Positions 14,634 through 23,687 are shown, numbered from the stretch's first letter. The stretch is DNA of 30,381 bases from JAJTFW01 sp964534995 (GCA_964534995.1 CAZHSC010000042.1:1-30381), one strand, 5' to 3'. Notes: generated by a model not told the origin, from the sequence alone. Program-made: numbers and translations.

Positions 14634-15901
14634 ATGTACTTGTAAGAAATGTAAAGGTTAATGACCCGCTGTCGCCGCTACATGGCAAAATACTGGATGT
14701 ATTTGTGAAGGAAGGAGCTTATCATCAGTTTGGTGATTCCTTGCACCCCGGAGGGGAATACATCAGCCTGGATGCCACGGGGGCTGTGATGAGCCCCGGC
14801 TGGTTTGATATGAGAGTATACTTCAGGGAACCGGGCCATGAGCAAAAGGAAACAATTCGTTCGGGTCAGGAAGCGGCAGCACAAGGTGGATTTACGGGGG
14901 TGCTACTGATGCCTTCTGCCACGCCGCCTGTACAGACAGGAGCAGCAGTATCCTTCATTAAAGAACAAGCATCCGGGCATCTGGTGGACGTATACCCAAC
15001 AGGTGTGCTGACTGAAAACAGGGAGGGGAAGGATATTTCCGGTATGTATGATATGAAATTGTCGGGTGCGCGCGCGTTTACTGATGATAAAAGAACGGTT
15101 GTAAACGCAGGGGTGATGTTGCGGGCAGTTCAATATGCAGGGAATGTGGGTTCGCTCGTGATTTCTTTTTTAGATGACCCCGGCCTGACAGCTAAACTGA
15201 ATGCCAATGAGAGCCCGGTTACTACCAGGCTGGGTTTTAAAGGAGCTCCATCCATCGCCGAAGAGATAGCTTTGCAACGCGACTTGAGTATACTCCGGTA
15301 CACAGGACATTCTGTTCATTTCAGCGGGATTAGCACGGCTGAGGCGGTAGCTGTTTTGCGTGAAGCCCGGAAAAAGAAATTACCCGTGAGTGCTGAAGTG
15401 TATATTTATCATCTGTTACTGGATGACTCCTGTCTAAACACTTTCGACAGTCAATTTAAAGTGAAACCTCCTTTAAGGTCGCTTGCGGATGTGGAAGCTT
15501 TGCGACATGCCGTATTGGATGGCACCATTGATGTTATTTGTAGTGATCACAGTCCGGAAGATACCGAATCAAAGGATGTTGAATTTGACTATGCTGCACC
15601 GGGAATGATTGGACTGGAGAGCTTTTATAGCCTGTTGCAAAAGGCCTTTGACGGGAAATTAAGTGATGAAAAGTTGTATCAGCTTCTGGTGAAACGACCT
15701 CGTGAAATTCTTGGACTGGATATTCCCCGAATTGCCGAAAATAGTGCCGCTAATTTTACGGTATACCATCCCACTAAAAAATATAAATTTACCGCGGACT
15801 GCCTGCGTTCTAAATCTGCGAATTCACCATTTCTGGGTCGGGAGTTTAAGGGTAAGGTGCTGGCCTGCGGCAATAAAGGTAAATTTCATCTGTGCGACTA
15901 A
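14630..15901 (+). CDS. Dihydroorotase-like protein lacking the metal-binding histidines
   Basis: This is a 423-aa homologue of class I dihydroorotase, the amidohydrolase that closes carbamoyl-aspartate to dihydroorotate in pyrimidine synthesis. The fold is well preserved: PGWFDMRVYFREPGHE, EAAAQGGFTG, AFTDD, FKVKPPLRS and CSDHSPEDTESKD. However, the HxH metal motif is R62-V-Y64. The two later ligand histidines are replaced by F180 (SFLDD) and G233 (VHFSGIST). The substrate Asn of MPNT is Ser (MPSATPP). The bridging Asp (D152 or D153) and catalytic Asp (D306) remain. It is therefore probably a catalytically dead paralogue, comparable to the PyrC' pseudo-dihydroorotase of Pseudomonas that assembles with aspartate transcarbamoylase. 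It is translationally coupled to the BatA/VWA gene. Confidence 0.88.
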   Translation: MNVLVRNVKVNDPLSPLHGKILDVFVKEGAYHQFGDSLHPGGEYISLDATGAVMSPGWFDMRVYFREPGHEQKETIRSGQEAAAQGGFTGVLLMPSATPPVQTGAAVSFIKEQASGHLVDVYPTGVLTENREGKDISGMYDMKLSGARAFTDDKRTVVNAGVMLRAVQYAGNVGSLVISFLDDPGLTAKLNANESPVTTRLGFKGAPSIAEEIALQRDLSILRYTGHSVHFSGISTAEAVAVLREARKKKLPVSAEVYIYHLLLDDSCLNTFDSQFKVKPPLRSLADVEALRHAVLDGTIDVICSDHSPEDTESKDVEFDYAAPGMIGLESFYSLLQKAFDGKLSDEKLYQLLVKRPREILGLDIPRIAENSAANFTVYHPTKKYKFTADCLRSKSANSPFLGREFKGKVLACGNKGKFHLCD

Positions 15902-16008
15902 GCCAACAGCGGGTGGAACATCTTGAAATAAAAACACATTGCTTAGCTTGATATCAAGGCAATTGGCGCTTTTTTTAAAATAACATTCAGATATATTTGT
16001 TTTCTGAT

Positions 16009-16016
16009 TAAATTTG
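16009..16016 (+). promoter_or_regulatory. Candidate -7 box of the tRNA-Ala gene
   Basis: TAAATTTG matches TAnnTTTG exactly and ends 12 nt before the mature tRNA 5' end. A second exact match, TATATTTG, lies at 15992-15999. No TTG sits at the ideal distance from the nearer box. Confidence 0.4.
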
Positions 16017-16028
16017 CAGCCTCTGACC

Positions 16029-16103
<75 letters not shown>

Positions 16104-16115
16104 CCCTTAAAATCA

Positions 16116-16150
16116 ATGCCTTATCAGTTAATTCGTGGTAAGGCATTTTT
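16116..16150 (+). terminator. Terminator of the tRNA-Ala gene
   Basis: ATGCCTTATCA (16116-16126) pairs with TGGTAAGGCAT (16136-16146) through one G-U pair, with a 9-nt loop. It runs into five Ts. It begins 13 nt after the tRNA. Confidence 0.85.
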
Positions 16151-16274
16151 GCTTTAGTAAAACATAATTAAAACATTTTGCCCTCTTTTTCACCTTTTAC
16201 AAGAGTGATGTTCGGGTATATTTGAACCTTGAAAATTCCTTTCAGAATCCCCCTTACATAATCCGGTTTGTGAT

Positions 16275-16812
16275 ATGGCTGCATGAAGCTGGAATGAGAT
16301 TAAAGACCGCGCTTTGAAGTTTTCCAAAGAATGGCAGGACGCATAGAATGAGGAGGCAGACGCAAAGCAGTTTTTAATAGAGTTCTTCAATGTCTTCGGG
16401 ATCAGTAACCGGAGTCTTGCCACCTTCGCGCATAAGGCTTTAAGGTTTTTTAATTAAGGACTGTTAAACTGACCTGCATAATAGAGATTTTTCCTGCTTG
16501 AGATGAAGTGCAGGGAAACGTCCTGAATATGCCTTGAAACCGGACTCAGGAAAATACACAAGGTTTGAAAGGCATCAACTGCCGAAATATATCCTGGCAT
16601 GCGATTTTGAGAATTTTAATGTACATAATCCGGATGAAGACAATACGATTCCTTTTCAATGGCCGTAGTTTGTCAATAATATCCTGCATTTTGACGCACC
16701 CTTTGGTTATCAGAAAAAGTTTTGCAAAAAGCAGGATCCTGTAAACCTTGAAGGAGTTGAATCCCTGCTGATATTACAAGAGGAACTTATAGATATAAAT
16801 TTATTAATATAA
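16275..16812 (+). pseudogene. Decayed N-terminal fragment of an MmeI-type (type IIL) restriction-modification protein
   Basis: No open gene remains, but conceptual translation gives family-specific sequence. Frame A (16287 onward) reads SWNEIKDRALKFSKEWQDA, a TAG at 16344, then NEEADAKQFLIEFFNVFGIS and an ATFAHKAL segment. The same frame resumes with FFLLEMKCRE, which carries the E-x-K of the PD-(D/E)xK nuclease (16500-16508) after several stops. Frame B (16570 onward) reads RHQLPKYILACDFENFNVHN, a TAG at 16666, then FVNNILHF, FGYQKKFCKKQDPVNLEGVE and a stop at 16810. Together these match, in order, the N-terminal endonuclease region of MmeI-like fused enzymes. The helical spacer, methyltransferase and recognition domains are missing. 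There is at least one frameshift and six or more stops. TATATTTG at 16217-16224 may be the relic promoter. Confidence 0.85.
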
Positions 16813-16818
16813 AATGTA

Positions 16819-16890
16819 TTGCCGTTTTCGGGAAATTCCGTAACTTTAATCAAAGAAAAATGGATCAGTTGTTTGATCAATGAATCTTTG
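16819..16890 (+). promoter_or_regulatory. Candidate promoters of the CotH-domain gene
   Basis: Two near-matches precede the ATG at 16905. One is TAACTTTA (16841-16848) with a TTG at 16819-16821, spacer 19. The other is AATCTTTG (16883-16890), at a typical short distance from the start but without a well-placed TTG. I cannot choose between them. Confidence 0.33.
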
Positions 16891-16904
16891 CATTAAATAT
16901 TCGA

Positions 16905-19220
16905 ATGAAAATTACATTTTTTACTATATATCAATTCCTTGTTTTGAGGGGGAAAGCTATCAGTCATTTTCGTTTTTCGCTGTGTGGATTCTTGGTTTTC
17001 CTTCTGGGATTGATCAACCTGAAACCGCTTGCAGCACAGGATTTTTATGACCTCGACACCATTCAAAAGATTGAAATTTCATTCACTCAATCCAATTGGG
17101 ATTATATTTTGGATACTGCAAAACAGGGAAATGAAGGTTACTTCATGTCACAATGGGTAAAAATTAATGGTATCCAATTTGATAGTGCAGGGGTAAAGTA
17201 TAAAGGGAATAGTTCATACAATCCTGCCTTTAATAAAAATCCATTTCATATTGAACTGGATCATTTTAAAGATCAGGATTACTTTGGATATAAAGATATT
17301 AAACTCAGTAACGGATATAATGACCCTTCTTTTTTAAGAGAAGTATTATTGTACACTATGTTCAGTAAGTATGCGCCTGCTCCCCGGGCAAATTTTGCTC
17401 AGGTATATGTGAATGAACAATATATTGGGATATATACCAATGTGGAGTCTGTGACCAGGACATTTTTGGAAAAGCGCTATTATTCAAAAAATAAGGCTTT
17501 TGTCTATGCTGATAGTGGTGGTTGTAACCTTTTATACAAGGGAAATGATTCGAGCTTGTACAATCAACGTTATACCATGAAATCGGAAACCGGTTGGACC
17601 GATCTGATGCTGCTGTGCGATACACTTTCTAATAATATCGGTGGAATAGAACATTACCTGGATGTAGACCGTACGCTTTGGTGGATGGCTTATTTAAATG
17701 CAATGTTGATATTAGATAGTTACATTGGAAGAACTCAACATAATTATTATTTATATCAGTATCAAGACCAACGATTCACACCAATTCTTTGGGATTTGAA
17801 TGGTGGTTTTGGAACATATGCCAGGCCTGATTTCGGACCCTTTTATCCCATCGCCCAGCTTCAGAGTTTAAATCCCTTGCATCATGCTACAGATTCCATG
17901 TGGCCATTGGTTAAGAATCTGCTATCTATCCCAATTTATAAACGTGTTTATATTGCGCATTTGAAGACGATAATGAATGAGAATATTTCAAATGGGAATT
18001 ATATCACATTTGCTCAGCATTTGCAATCTGTAGCTGATACGGCAGTATTTTCTGATCCTAATAAGTTCGGAACCTACAGTCAATTTCTAACTAATCTTTA
18101 TTCAGATGTTACCGTTGGCACTAAAACGGTTCCCGGAATCATTCCTATGATGAATTCCCGGGATACTTTCCTCTCTTTATCAACGGAATTCATGAATGTA
18201 GCTCCGACAATTTCCAGTGTACAGGTATCAGATACATTCCCACCATTACACTCGAATATGTTTTTCACCACTGTTGTATCCAATGCAACAGATGTGTATT
18301 TGGGAGTTCGCTACTCCGGATTAGAAAGATTTATAAGAGTACCCATGTTTGATGATGGCTTTCATGGAGACGGTACGGCAGCTGATGGTGTTTATGGAGC
18401 TGCCGTCATAGCAAATTCAGCGATAATACACTACTATGTATATGCAGAGAATATCAGTGCCGGTATTTTCTCACCCGTGCGTGCGGAACATGAATATTAC
18501 AGTTTAAAAGTGGATGTGTCAACGGTTCAACAAGGTGATTTGGTGATCAATGAATTGATGGCAAAGAATAGCCATACCGTACAAAACGATGCCGGTGCTT
18601 TCGCCGATTGGATAGAGTTATATAATAAATCAACAGATACACTCTCACTTGATTTTCTCTATCTGTCGGATGATGTGATGAATTTGTTGAAATGGCAATT
18701 CCCTGATGGACTGAAGATTCCTCCTGATGATTACTTCATTATCTGGGCGGATGAGAATACAGGAATTAAGGAGGTGCATTGTTCTTTCAAATTTGACGGC
18801 GGGGGTGAATCTGTTTATCTTTCTTATCCGACCGGAGAAATTATCGACAGTGTCGTTTTCGGGCAACAGGAAAATGATATCTCATTCGCTCGATTTCCAA
18901 ATGGGACGGGTGATTTTACCGCAATGCTTCCTACTTTTAATGCCAAAAACAATTTGGCAGAATTGGAGCATGAAGAAGCAGATGATAATATACTCCTTTT
19001 CCCAAATCCCGTTTCCGGTGTCATTCATGTTGGTTCATTCATCCCGGCCAATTCTGTAATTGTTGTACAAAATACATTTGGAGAATTAGTCAATTGCAGC
19101 GTACGCACTTCTGCATCCAATGCCTGGATTGATGTTTCCCATCTCAGCAGTGGTTTATATTTATTAAAGATTCAAGGTGACAAGCAAGTTGTTACAAGAA
19201 AATTTGTCATTTCCCGTTAA
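16905..19220 (+). CDS. T9SS-exported CotH-kinase and lamin-tail domain protein
   Basis: This is a 771-aa secreted protein. Residues 1-45 contain a long signal peptide ending near LKPLAAQ. Residues about 53-400 are a CotH kinase domain. The glycine-rich GVKYKGNSS is at 96-104, followed by DIKLSNGYNDPSFLREVLLY and VYVNEQYIGIYTNVESV. The metal-site segment WDLNGGFG (296-303) has Asn where many CotH proteins have a second Asp. CotH kinases phosphorylate secreted proteins in spore-formers; the substrate here is unknown. A lamin-tail domain follows at about 545-655 (VINELMAKNS, ADWIELYNKS). Residues about 695-771 form a type A T9SS sorting domain (LFPNPVSGVIHV ... GLYLLKIQ). By eye its DNA is more AT-rich than flanking genes. 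Confidence 0.85.
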   Translation: MKITFFTIYQFLVLRGKAISHFRFSLCGFLVFLLGLINLKPLAAQDFYDLDTIQKIEISFTQSNWDYILDTAKQGNEGYFMSQWVKINGIQFDSAGVKYKGNSSYNPAFNKNPFHIELDHFKDQDYFGYKDIKLSNGYNDPSFLREVLLYTMFSKYAPAPRANFAQVYVNEQYIGIYTNVESVTRTFLEKRYYSKNKAFVYADSGGCNLLYKGNDSSLYNQRYTMKSETGWTDLMLLCDTLSNNIGGIEHYLDVDRTLWWMAYLNAMLILDSYIGRTQHNYYLYQYQDQRFTPILWDLNGGFGTYARPDFGPFYPIAQLQSLNPLHHATDSMWPLVKNLLSIPIYKRVYIAHLKTIMNENISNGNYITFAQHLQSVADTAVFSDPNKFGTYSQFLTNLYSDVTVGTKTVPGIIPMMNSRDTFLSLSTEFMNVAPTISSVQVSDTFPPLHSNMFFTTVVSNATDVYLGVRYSGLERFIRVPMFDDGFHGDGTAADGVYGAAVIANSAIIHYYVYAENISAGIFSPVRAEHEYYSLKVDVSTVQQGDLVINELMAKNSHTVQNDAGAFADWIELYNKSTDTLSLDFLYLSDDVMNLLKWQFPDGLKIPPDDYFIIWADENTGIKEVHCSFKFDGGGESVYLSYPTGEIIDSVVFGQQENDISFARFPNGTGDFTAMLPTFNAKNNLAELEHEEADDNILLFPNPVSGVIHVGSFIPANSVIVVQNTFGELVNCSVRTSASNAWIDVSHLSSGLYLLKIQGDKQVVTRKFVISR

Positions 19221-19321
19221 CTGTATAATGAAGGCAAAGCATATTAAAATGGCTGGTGCTTTTATGAAGTTGATACATCTTTCATGAATTTACATAATAT
19301 AATGATCTCTTTTTTCAATTC

Positions 19322-19349
19322 TTGATACTAACTGTTTTATTTATCTTTG
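19322..19349 (+). promoter_or_regulatory. Promoter of the SulP gene
   Basis: TTG (19322-19324), a 17-nt spacer and TATCTTTG (19342-19349) form a full consensus Bacteroidota promoter. The ATG at 19362 follows 12 nt later, giving a leader of about 8 nt. Confidence 0.68.
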
Positions 19350-19361
19350 CAATTGGATTAG

Positions 19362-20906
19362 ATGAAGCGAAAAATCAAGTATTATCGTTTGATCTGGCTA
19401 AAGCATGATTTGCCTGCAGGGCTTGCGGTTTTTTTGGTAGCATTGCCGCTATGTCTGGGGATAGCCCTTGCGTCAGGTGCACCACTGTATGCCGGATTAT
19501 TATCAGGCATTGTCGGAGGGCTTTTGGTTTCATTGATCAGCGGTTCGCACCTGGGAGTGTCCGGTCCTGCAGCCGGTTTAACCACGGTGGTGGCAGCCGC
19601 CATCGACTCCCTGGGAGATTATCATCTTTTTCTGCTTACCGTTGTCATTGCCGGACTGTTTCAGGTGTTGTTAGGCTTATTGAAGCTGGGCTCTTTTGCC
19701 TATTATTTTCCTTCCTCGGTAATCAAGGGGATGCTGGCCTCCATCGGCATCATTTTAATTGCGAAACAGGTGCCGCTGGCTTTGGGTTATGATCAACCCG
19801 ATTTCTGGACGAGCGGTTTTGCCGGCTTGTTGTCGGCAAATAATTTTCTTGGAAACCTGGAAACATTCAATCAACATATCACCAGAGGAGCTATGCTCGT
19901 TACTGTTGTGTCATTGCTGATCATGTATGTCTTTAAATTGCCATTGGCTAAAAGGCTCACGCTTTTACCGGCCCCTTTATTCGTAGTGCTTGCGGGAGCC
20001 TTTCTGTGTTATTTCATGGATGCATCTTCTTATTCGCTAAAACCCACCCAGCTGGTGTCGGTTCCCAATGATGTTTTTTCCGGTATCATATTTCCTGATT
20101 TTTCCAAGTTTTTTTCTTCCCTTGAAATCTGGAAATATGGCCTCATCATCGGATTGCTTGCTACGCTGGAAACACTATTATGTGTGGAAGCCGTGGATAA
20201 ACTCGATCGTCATAACAGGATTACACCCGCCAACAGAGAACTTCTCGCTCAGGGAATTGGAAATATGGCCTGTGGGATACTCGGAGGCCTTCCAATCACC
20301 GCAGTGGTAGTAAGAGGAGCGGCCAATGTGGATGCCGGCGGCCGAACCCGCTTGTCAGCGTTTACGCACGGTGTATTTTTGTTGCTTGCAGTGTTGATCT
20401 TTCCGGTACTCATCAACAAAATCCCTTATGCGGCGCTGGCGTCAGTTTTAATAGTAACCGGGTATAACCTTACACGTCCAAAATTGTTTATTTCTTTATG
20501 GAAACAGGGGGTGACCCAGTTTTTGCCGTTTATTATTACGGTAATCGTAGTGCTCTCAACTGATTTATTGATCGGGGTCAGCATTGGTCTGCTCATTTCC
20601 GTTTATTTTATTGTCAGCAATAATTTCCGTGCGGAATACCGTATTACTAAAACCATTCAACACGAAACGGAAGTGTATGAAATCAGATTGAATACAAACG
20701 TGACTTTTCTTAATAAAGTGAATTTGCGTAAAGCGCTTGATCAGATTCCGGAATACAGCATATTAACGATTGATGGTGAAAATTCGAATTTTATCGATTA
20801 TGATATTCTGGAGATCATCAGCGAATTCGGAAATAAAGCACGTGACAAGCATATTGAATTACACCTAAAGGGAATTAAAACGGTATCAGTATCTGATATA
20901 CACTGA
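19362..20906 (+). CDS. SulP family inorganic anion transporter
   Basis: This is a 514-aa inner-membrane transporter of the SulP/SLC26 family, which carries sulfate, bicarbonate or related anions. About twelve to fourteen hydrophobic segments fill residues 15-415. The signature begins HDLPAGLAVFLVALPLCLGI and continues with SGSHLGVSGPAAGLTTVVAA in the substrate-binding region. ETLLCVEAVDKLD and GGLPITAVVVRGAANVDAGG are further family motifs. A short STAS domain occupies about 420-514 (TFLNKVNLRKALDQIP, LTIDGENSNFIDYDILEIIS). Close relatives are often annotated as bicarbonate transporters and sit beside carbonic anhydrase genes, but none is present here, so the substrate is open. The gene is convergent with the propeller protein gene. 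Confidence 0.9.
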   Translation: MKRKIKYYRLIWLKHDLPAGLAVFLVALPLCLGIALASGAPLYAGLLSGIVGGLLVSLISGSHLGVSGPAAGLTTVVAAAIDSLGDYHLFLLTVVIAGLFQVLLGLLKLGSFAYYFPSSVIKGMLASIGIILIAKQVPLALGYDQPDFWTSGFAGLLSANNFLGNLETFNQHITRGAMLVTVVSLLIMYVFKLPLAKRLTLLPAPLFVVLAGAFLCYFMDASSYSLKPTQLVSVPNDVFSGIIFPDFSKFFSSLEIWKYGLIIGLLATLETLLCVEAVDKLDRHNRITPANRELLAQGIGNMACGILGGLPITAVVVRGAANVDAGGRTRLSAFTHGVFLLLAVLIFPVLINKIPYAALASVLIVTGYNLTRPKLFISLWKQGVTQFLPFIITVIVVLSTDLLIGVSIGLLISVYFIVSNNFRAEYRITKTIQHETEVYEIRLNTNVTFLNKVNLRKALDQIPEYSILTIDGENSNFIDYDILEIISEFGNKARDKHIELHLKGIKTVSVSDIH

Positions 20907-20960
20907 ATTACACGCAGATTATTGACGCACAAAATTCCTGTTTACGATAGTACCTGCCCC

Positions 20961-23645
20961 TTAGTTAACTACAAATCGTTTTACTTCCATTTTTCTGCCG
21001 GACCTGACTTTGGCAAAGTACATGCCCGGGGGCAATGATAACCTGAATGCGTTGATGCCGTTATGCAGCGTCTGATGATGTACCGTTTTTCCCTGAACAT
21101 CGAAAATAATCACTTCCGCCGTGTGCTCAACCCCGCAGTCAATGGTGAAACCACCTGTATTGATAGCAGGATGTAAAGTGAAAACAAATCCGCTTCCGCC
21201 ATTAATTTCAGGAGTTGAAGTGAACACATCGAGGTCGGTAGCCCATATGCCCCTGCCGAAGGTGCTAATGTATATTTTATTTAATGCGGGGTTGAATTCA
21301 ATATCACTGACAATGACATTGGGTAATCCCATACTCTGACTAATCCAGGTGTTGCTGCCAGATGAAAGTGTATAAATACCAATATCCGTGGCTATGATCA
21401 GTTGATCGCTTCCGGGAATTTGTTTAATACAATTTACCGGGATATTGGGAAGGTTGTAGCTGATGTTAGTCCAGGTATTTCCGTTGTTTATAGTTTTAAA
21501 AATCTTGTTACCGGCGCTGAATCCCGCCATGCTGATGTAGGCGATACTGCTGTTGGAGTGATTGATTTCAATAGATGTATAATAAAGGGAGTCGGGTAGC
21601 CCTGCCGTTACATCCCACCACGTGTTTCCCCCGTTGTTTGTCATAAATACCGCTCCCGGATTTAAGTACTCATATCGTACGCGTCTGGCAGCATACAAAA
21701 CATCCGGATCGGAGTTACTCACTGCTATAGCCGAAAGTTCATTGCCATAGAAATTGGGTGGAGGAGGGAAGGATGAAACAGCGCTCCAACTAGCCCCGCC
21801 GTCCACTGTCTTCACCACATTCTGATATCCCGCATAATAGGTCTGGTAATTGGCATAGTCGGCCACAAGTGGTGTTGTCCATTCCGCGTTCTCATTGTTG
21901 ACATTGGCGGGTACACCGAAAGTCGATATTCCTCCGTCAGTGGTATTTGAAAACCAACCGTATTGTGAACTGGAAATAAAATGACCAGACATTGCGGTGT
22001 CCATGCAGTTATCCATTCCATCTCCGCCGGTGGTGGTAAACCAGTTTGTTCCGTCGAAGTAGAAAGTGGCATTGTCCTGTGCACCTGCAAGCAATTCACC
22101 TGTTACTGATTTCGATGAAGATAGTCTGTAAAACGAACTTACATTCATGCCATTGCTCAGGTTTGTCCATTGGGTAGGCCACAGCGTTCCGGCATTAACC
22201 GCACTCCATGACACAGGGGTGATGCTTGCTGTTCTGTACAGACCACCATCGCAACATAAATAGTACTTTCCGGTTAAAGGCTGCCACTGAAGATCGTGAA
22301 TGTCTGCATGAAAGGAAGGTCCGTAGGATGTAGTCCAGTGTCCTGCCGGATCAAATGATACTCCGCCATCATGACTGGCCCATAAGTTGACTCCGCCCAC
22401 ATACACTTTGTTTGGATTACTTGGATGAACCAGAAAACCCAGGTCATAATTTCCCTGACCACCCGTTCCGCTGCCATCGCCATGTTCAAGTAAGTTGAGG
22501 CTGTTGTATTGCAGATTCCAGGTATTGCCGGCATCGTTCGATCGGTAGAGTGCGTGAAGTCCTCCGTTAATATCTACCGTTAGTGCGTAAATGCGGTTGG
22601 TGTTTGATCGTGACTGTGCAAGTTTTACACGCTGTACAACGCCCCGCAAAGGAATTCCTGTATTCAGTAAGTTCCAGGTACTGCCAAAATCTGTCGATTT
22701 GTATATCGCTGCCGAGCCGGTATTGGCTGTCATGACCCAGCCTGTTGCCGCATAAAGGGTGGAGGGGGTGTCGGGATCCTGTATCAGGTCCCAGAATAAG
22801 GAATCCATAACTTGTACCCAACTGTTGCCACTGTTGGAGGACTTGTACATCCCGTTTACACCACAGGCTATGACCTCGTTTGTCTGAAGCGGATGAATGA
22901 TGATTTTCCGGATCAGTGAAACATCCCCGTCCGTCAGCTGAAATGAAAGTCCGGTTGCGGTCCAGCTTATTCCACCATCGCTGGTTTTATATACTCCGAT
23001 ACCGTAGTGCGTGTGACGTTTTCGTCCATTCAGAAATAAGCCAAACCCAATGTATTCAAAGTCGCAAACCGATATGTACATTTCATCCGGATTCAATGGG
23101 TTAATAGCGATATCGGATATTCTTGTAATGGGTAGTTGGTCGGTAAGCGGGGTATAGCTGTTACCGTTATTGGTTGTTTTCCAGAGTCCGCCCTGTGCTA
23201 TACCTACATAAAAAGTACCTGGGTCGGTGGGGTGGAAGGCGATACAGTTAATCCGGCCAATGCCGTTTTCCATGTATCCCGTCAGATTGTCCGGGACAAT
23301 AGTTGGTCCCACCGGAAACCAGTTACCTGAAGAGGAACGCTGGTATGCTGAGCCTGCTTTCATAGCAGCCTGATGAAGGAGTATATCTACATATTCTTTC
23401 GCGTCTTCAGGTTCACCCTTTGCTTGGGTGTGTAATTGTAGATCGGCTTCAAGTCGCTTAAAATATTTCCAGTATTTTACAGTATTGAGGTCATGGCTTT
23501 GTTTCCATTCATTGAATTCCCTTTGCATTTGTCTGAATGAAACTTCAGGCTCAACTGACTGGGATGAAAGAAAATCCTGGGCATTCAGACTAGATAGACT
23601 GGCAGGAAGAAGAAGTAGAACCAGAATCAGATTTTTAATTAACAT
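20961..23645 (-). CDS. T9SS cargo protein with BNR/Asp-box (sortilin-like) propeller
   Basis: This is an 894-aa secreted protein. The signal peptide covers residues 1-23 (MLIKNLILVLLLLPASLSSL, then NAQ). At least nine Asp-box or BNR-like turns are visible, such as TSDGGISWTA, SSNSGNSWVQ, STDFGSTWNL, SNDAGNTWNL, TVDGGASWSA, TNNGGNTWWD and TINNGNTWTN. This indicates one or two β-propellers of the VPS10/sortilin type over about residues 110-800. Residues about 822-894 form a type A T9SS sorting domain (FDVQGKTVHHQ, LPPGMYFAKVRSGRKMEV, RFVVN). These proteins are exported across the outer membrane and anchored or released. The ligand is unknown, and nothing marks it as a glycosidase. The promoter region is interrupted by an assembly gap. 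Confidence 0.86.
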   Translation of the reverse strand: MLIKNLILVLLLLPASLSSLNAQDFLSSQSVEPEVSFRQMQREFNEWKQSHDLNTVKYWKYFKRLEADLQLHTQAKGEPEDAKEYVDILLHQAAMKAGSAYQRSSSGNWFPVGPTIVPDNLTGYMENGIGRINCIAFHPTDPGTFYVGIAQGGLWKTTNNGNSYTPLTDQLPITRISDIAINPLNPDEMYISVCDFEYIGFGLFLNGRKRHTHYGIGVYKTSDGGISWTATGLSFQLTDGDVSLIRKIIIHPLQTNEVIACGVNGMYKSSNSGNSWVQVMDSLFWDLIQDPDTPSTLYAATGWVMTANTGSAAIYKSTDFGSTWNLLNTGIPLRGVVQRVKLAQSRSNTNRIYALTVDINGGLHALYRSNDAGNTWNLQYNSLNLLEHGDGSGTGGQGNYDLGFLVHPSNPNKVYVGGVNLWASHDGGVSFDPAGHWTTSYGPSFHADIHDLQWQPLTGKYYLCCDGGLYRTASITPVSWSAVNAGTLWPTQWTNLSNGMNVSSFYRLSSSKSVTGELLAGAQDNATFYFDGTNWFTTTGGDGMDNCMDTAMSGHFISSSQYGWFSNTTDGGISTFGVPANVNNENAEWTTPLVADYANYQTYYAGYQNVVKTVDGGASWSAVSSFPPPPNFYGNELSAIAVSNSDPDVLYAARRVRYEYLNPGAVFMTNNGGNTWWDVTAGLPDSLYYTSIEINHSNSSIAYISMAGFSAGNKIFKTINNGNTWTNISYNLPNIPVNCIKQIPGSDQLIIATDIGIYTLSSGSNTWISQSMGLPNVIVSDIEFNPALNKIYISTFGRGIWATDLDVFTSTPEINGGSGFVFTLHPAINTGGFTIDCGVEHTAEVIIFDVQGKTVHHQTLHNGINAFRLSLPPGMYFAKVRSGRKMEVKRFVVN

Positions 23646-23662
23646 GTTTCAGTGTGTAATTT

Positions 23663-23670
23663 CAAATATA
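23663..23670 (-). promoter_or_regulatory. -7 box of the propeller protein gene
   Basis: The minus strand reads TATATTTG, an exact -7 box, 17 nt before the ATG at 23645. The expected -33 position (about 23688-23694) falls inside the run of Ns, so the rest of the promoter cannot be read. Confidence 0.48.
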
Positions 23671-23687
23671 GGAAGTATTTGATAGGA

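Noticed and set aside
15938..15976. Possible terminator after the dihydroorotase-like gene (CTTGATATCAAG palindrome followed by a T-run)
   Set aside because: The stem is short and AT-rich and the T-run starts 9 nt later, so it does not fit a normal terminator well.
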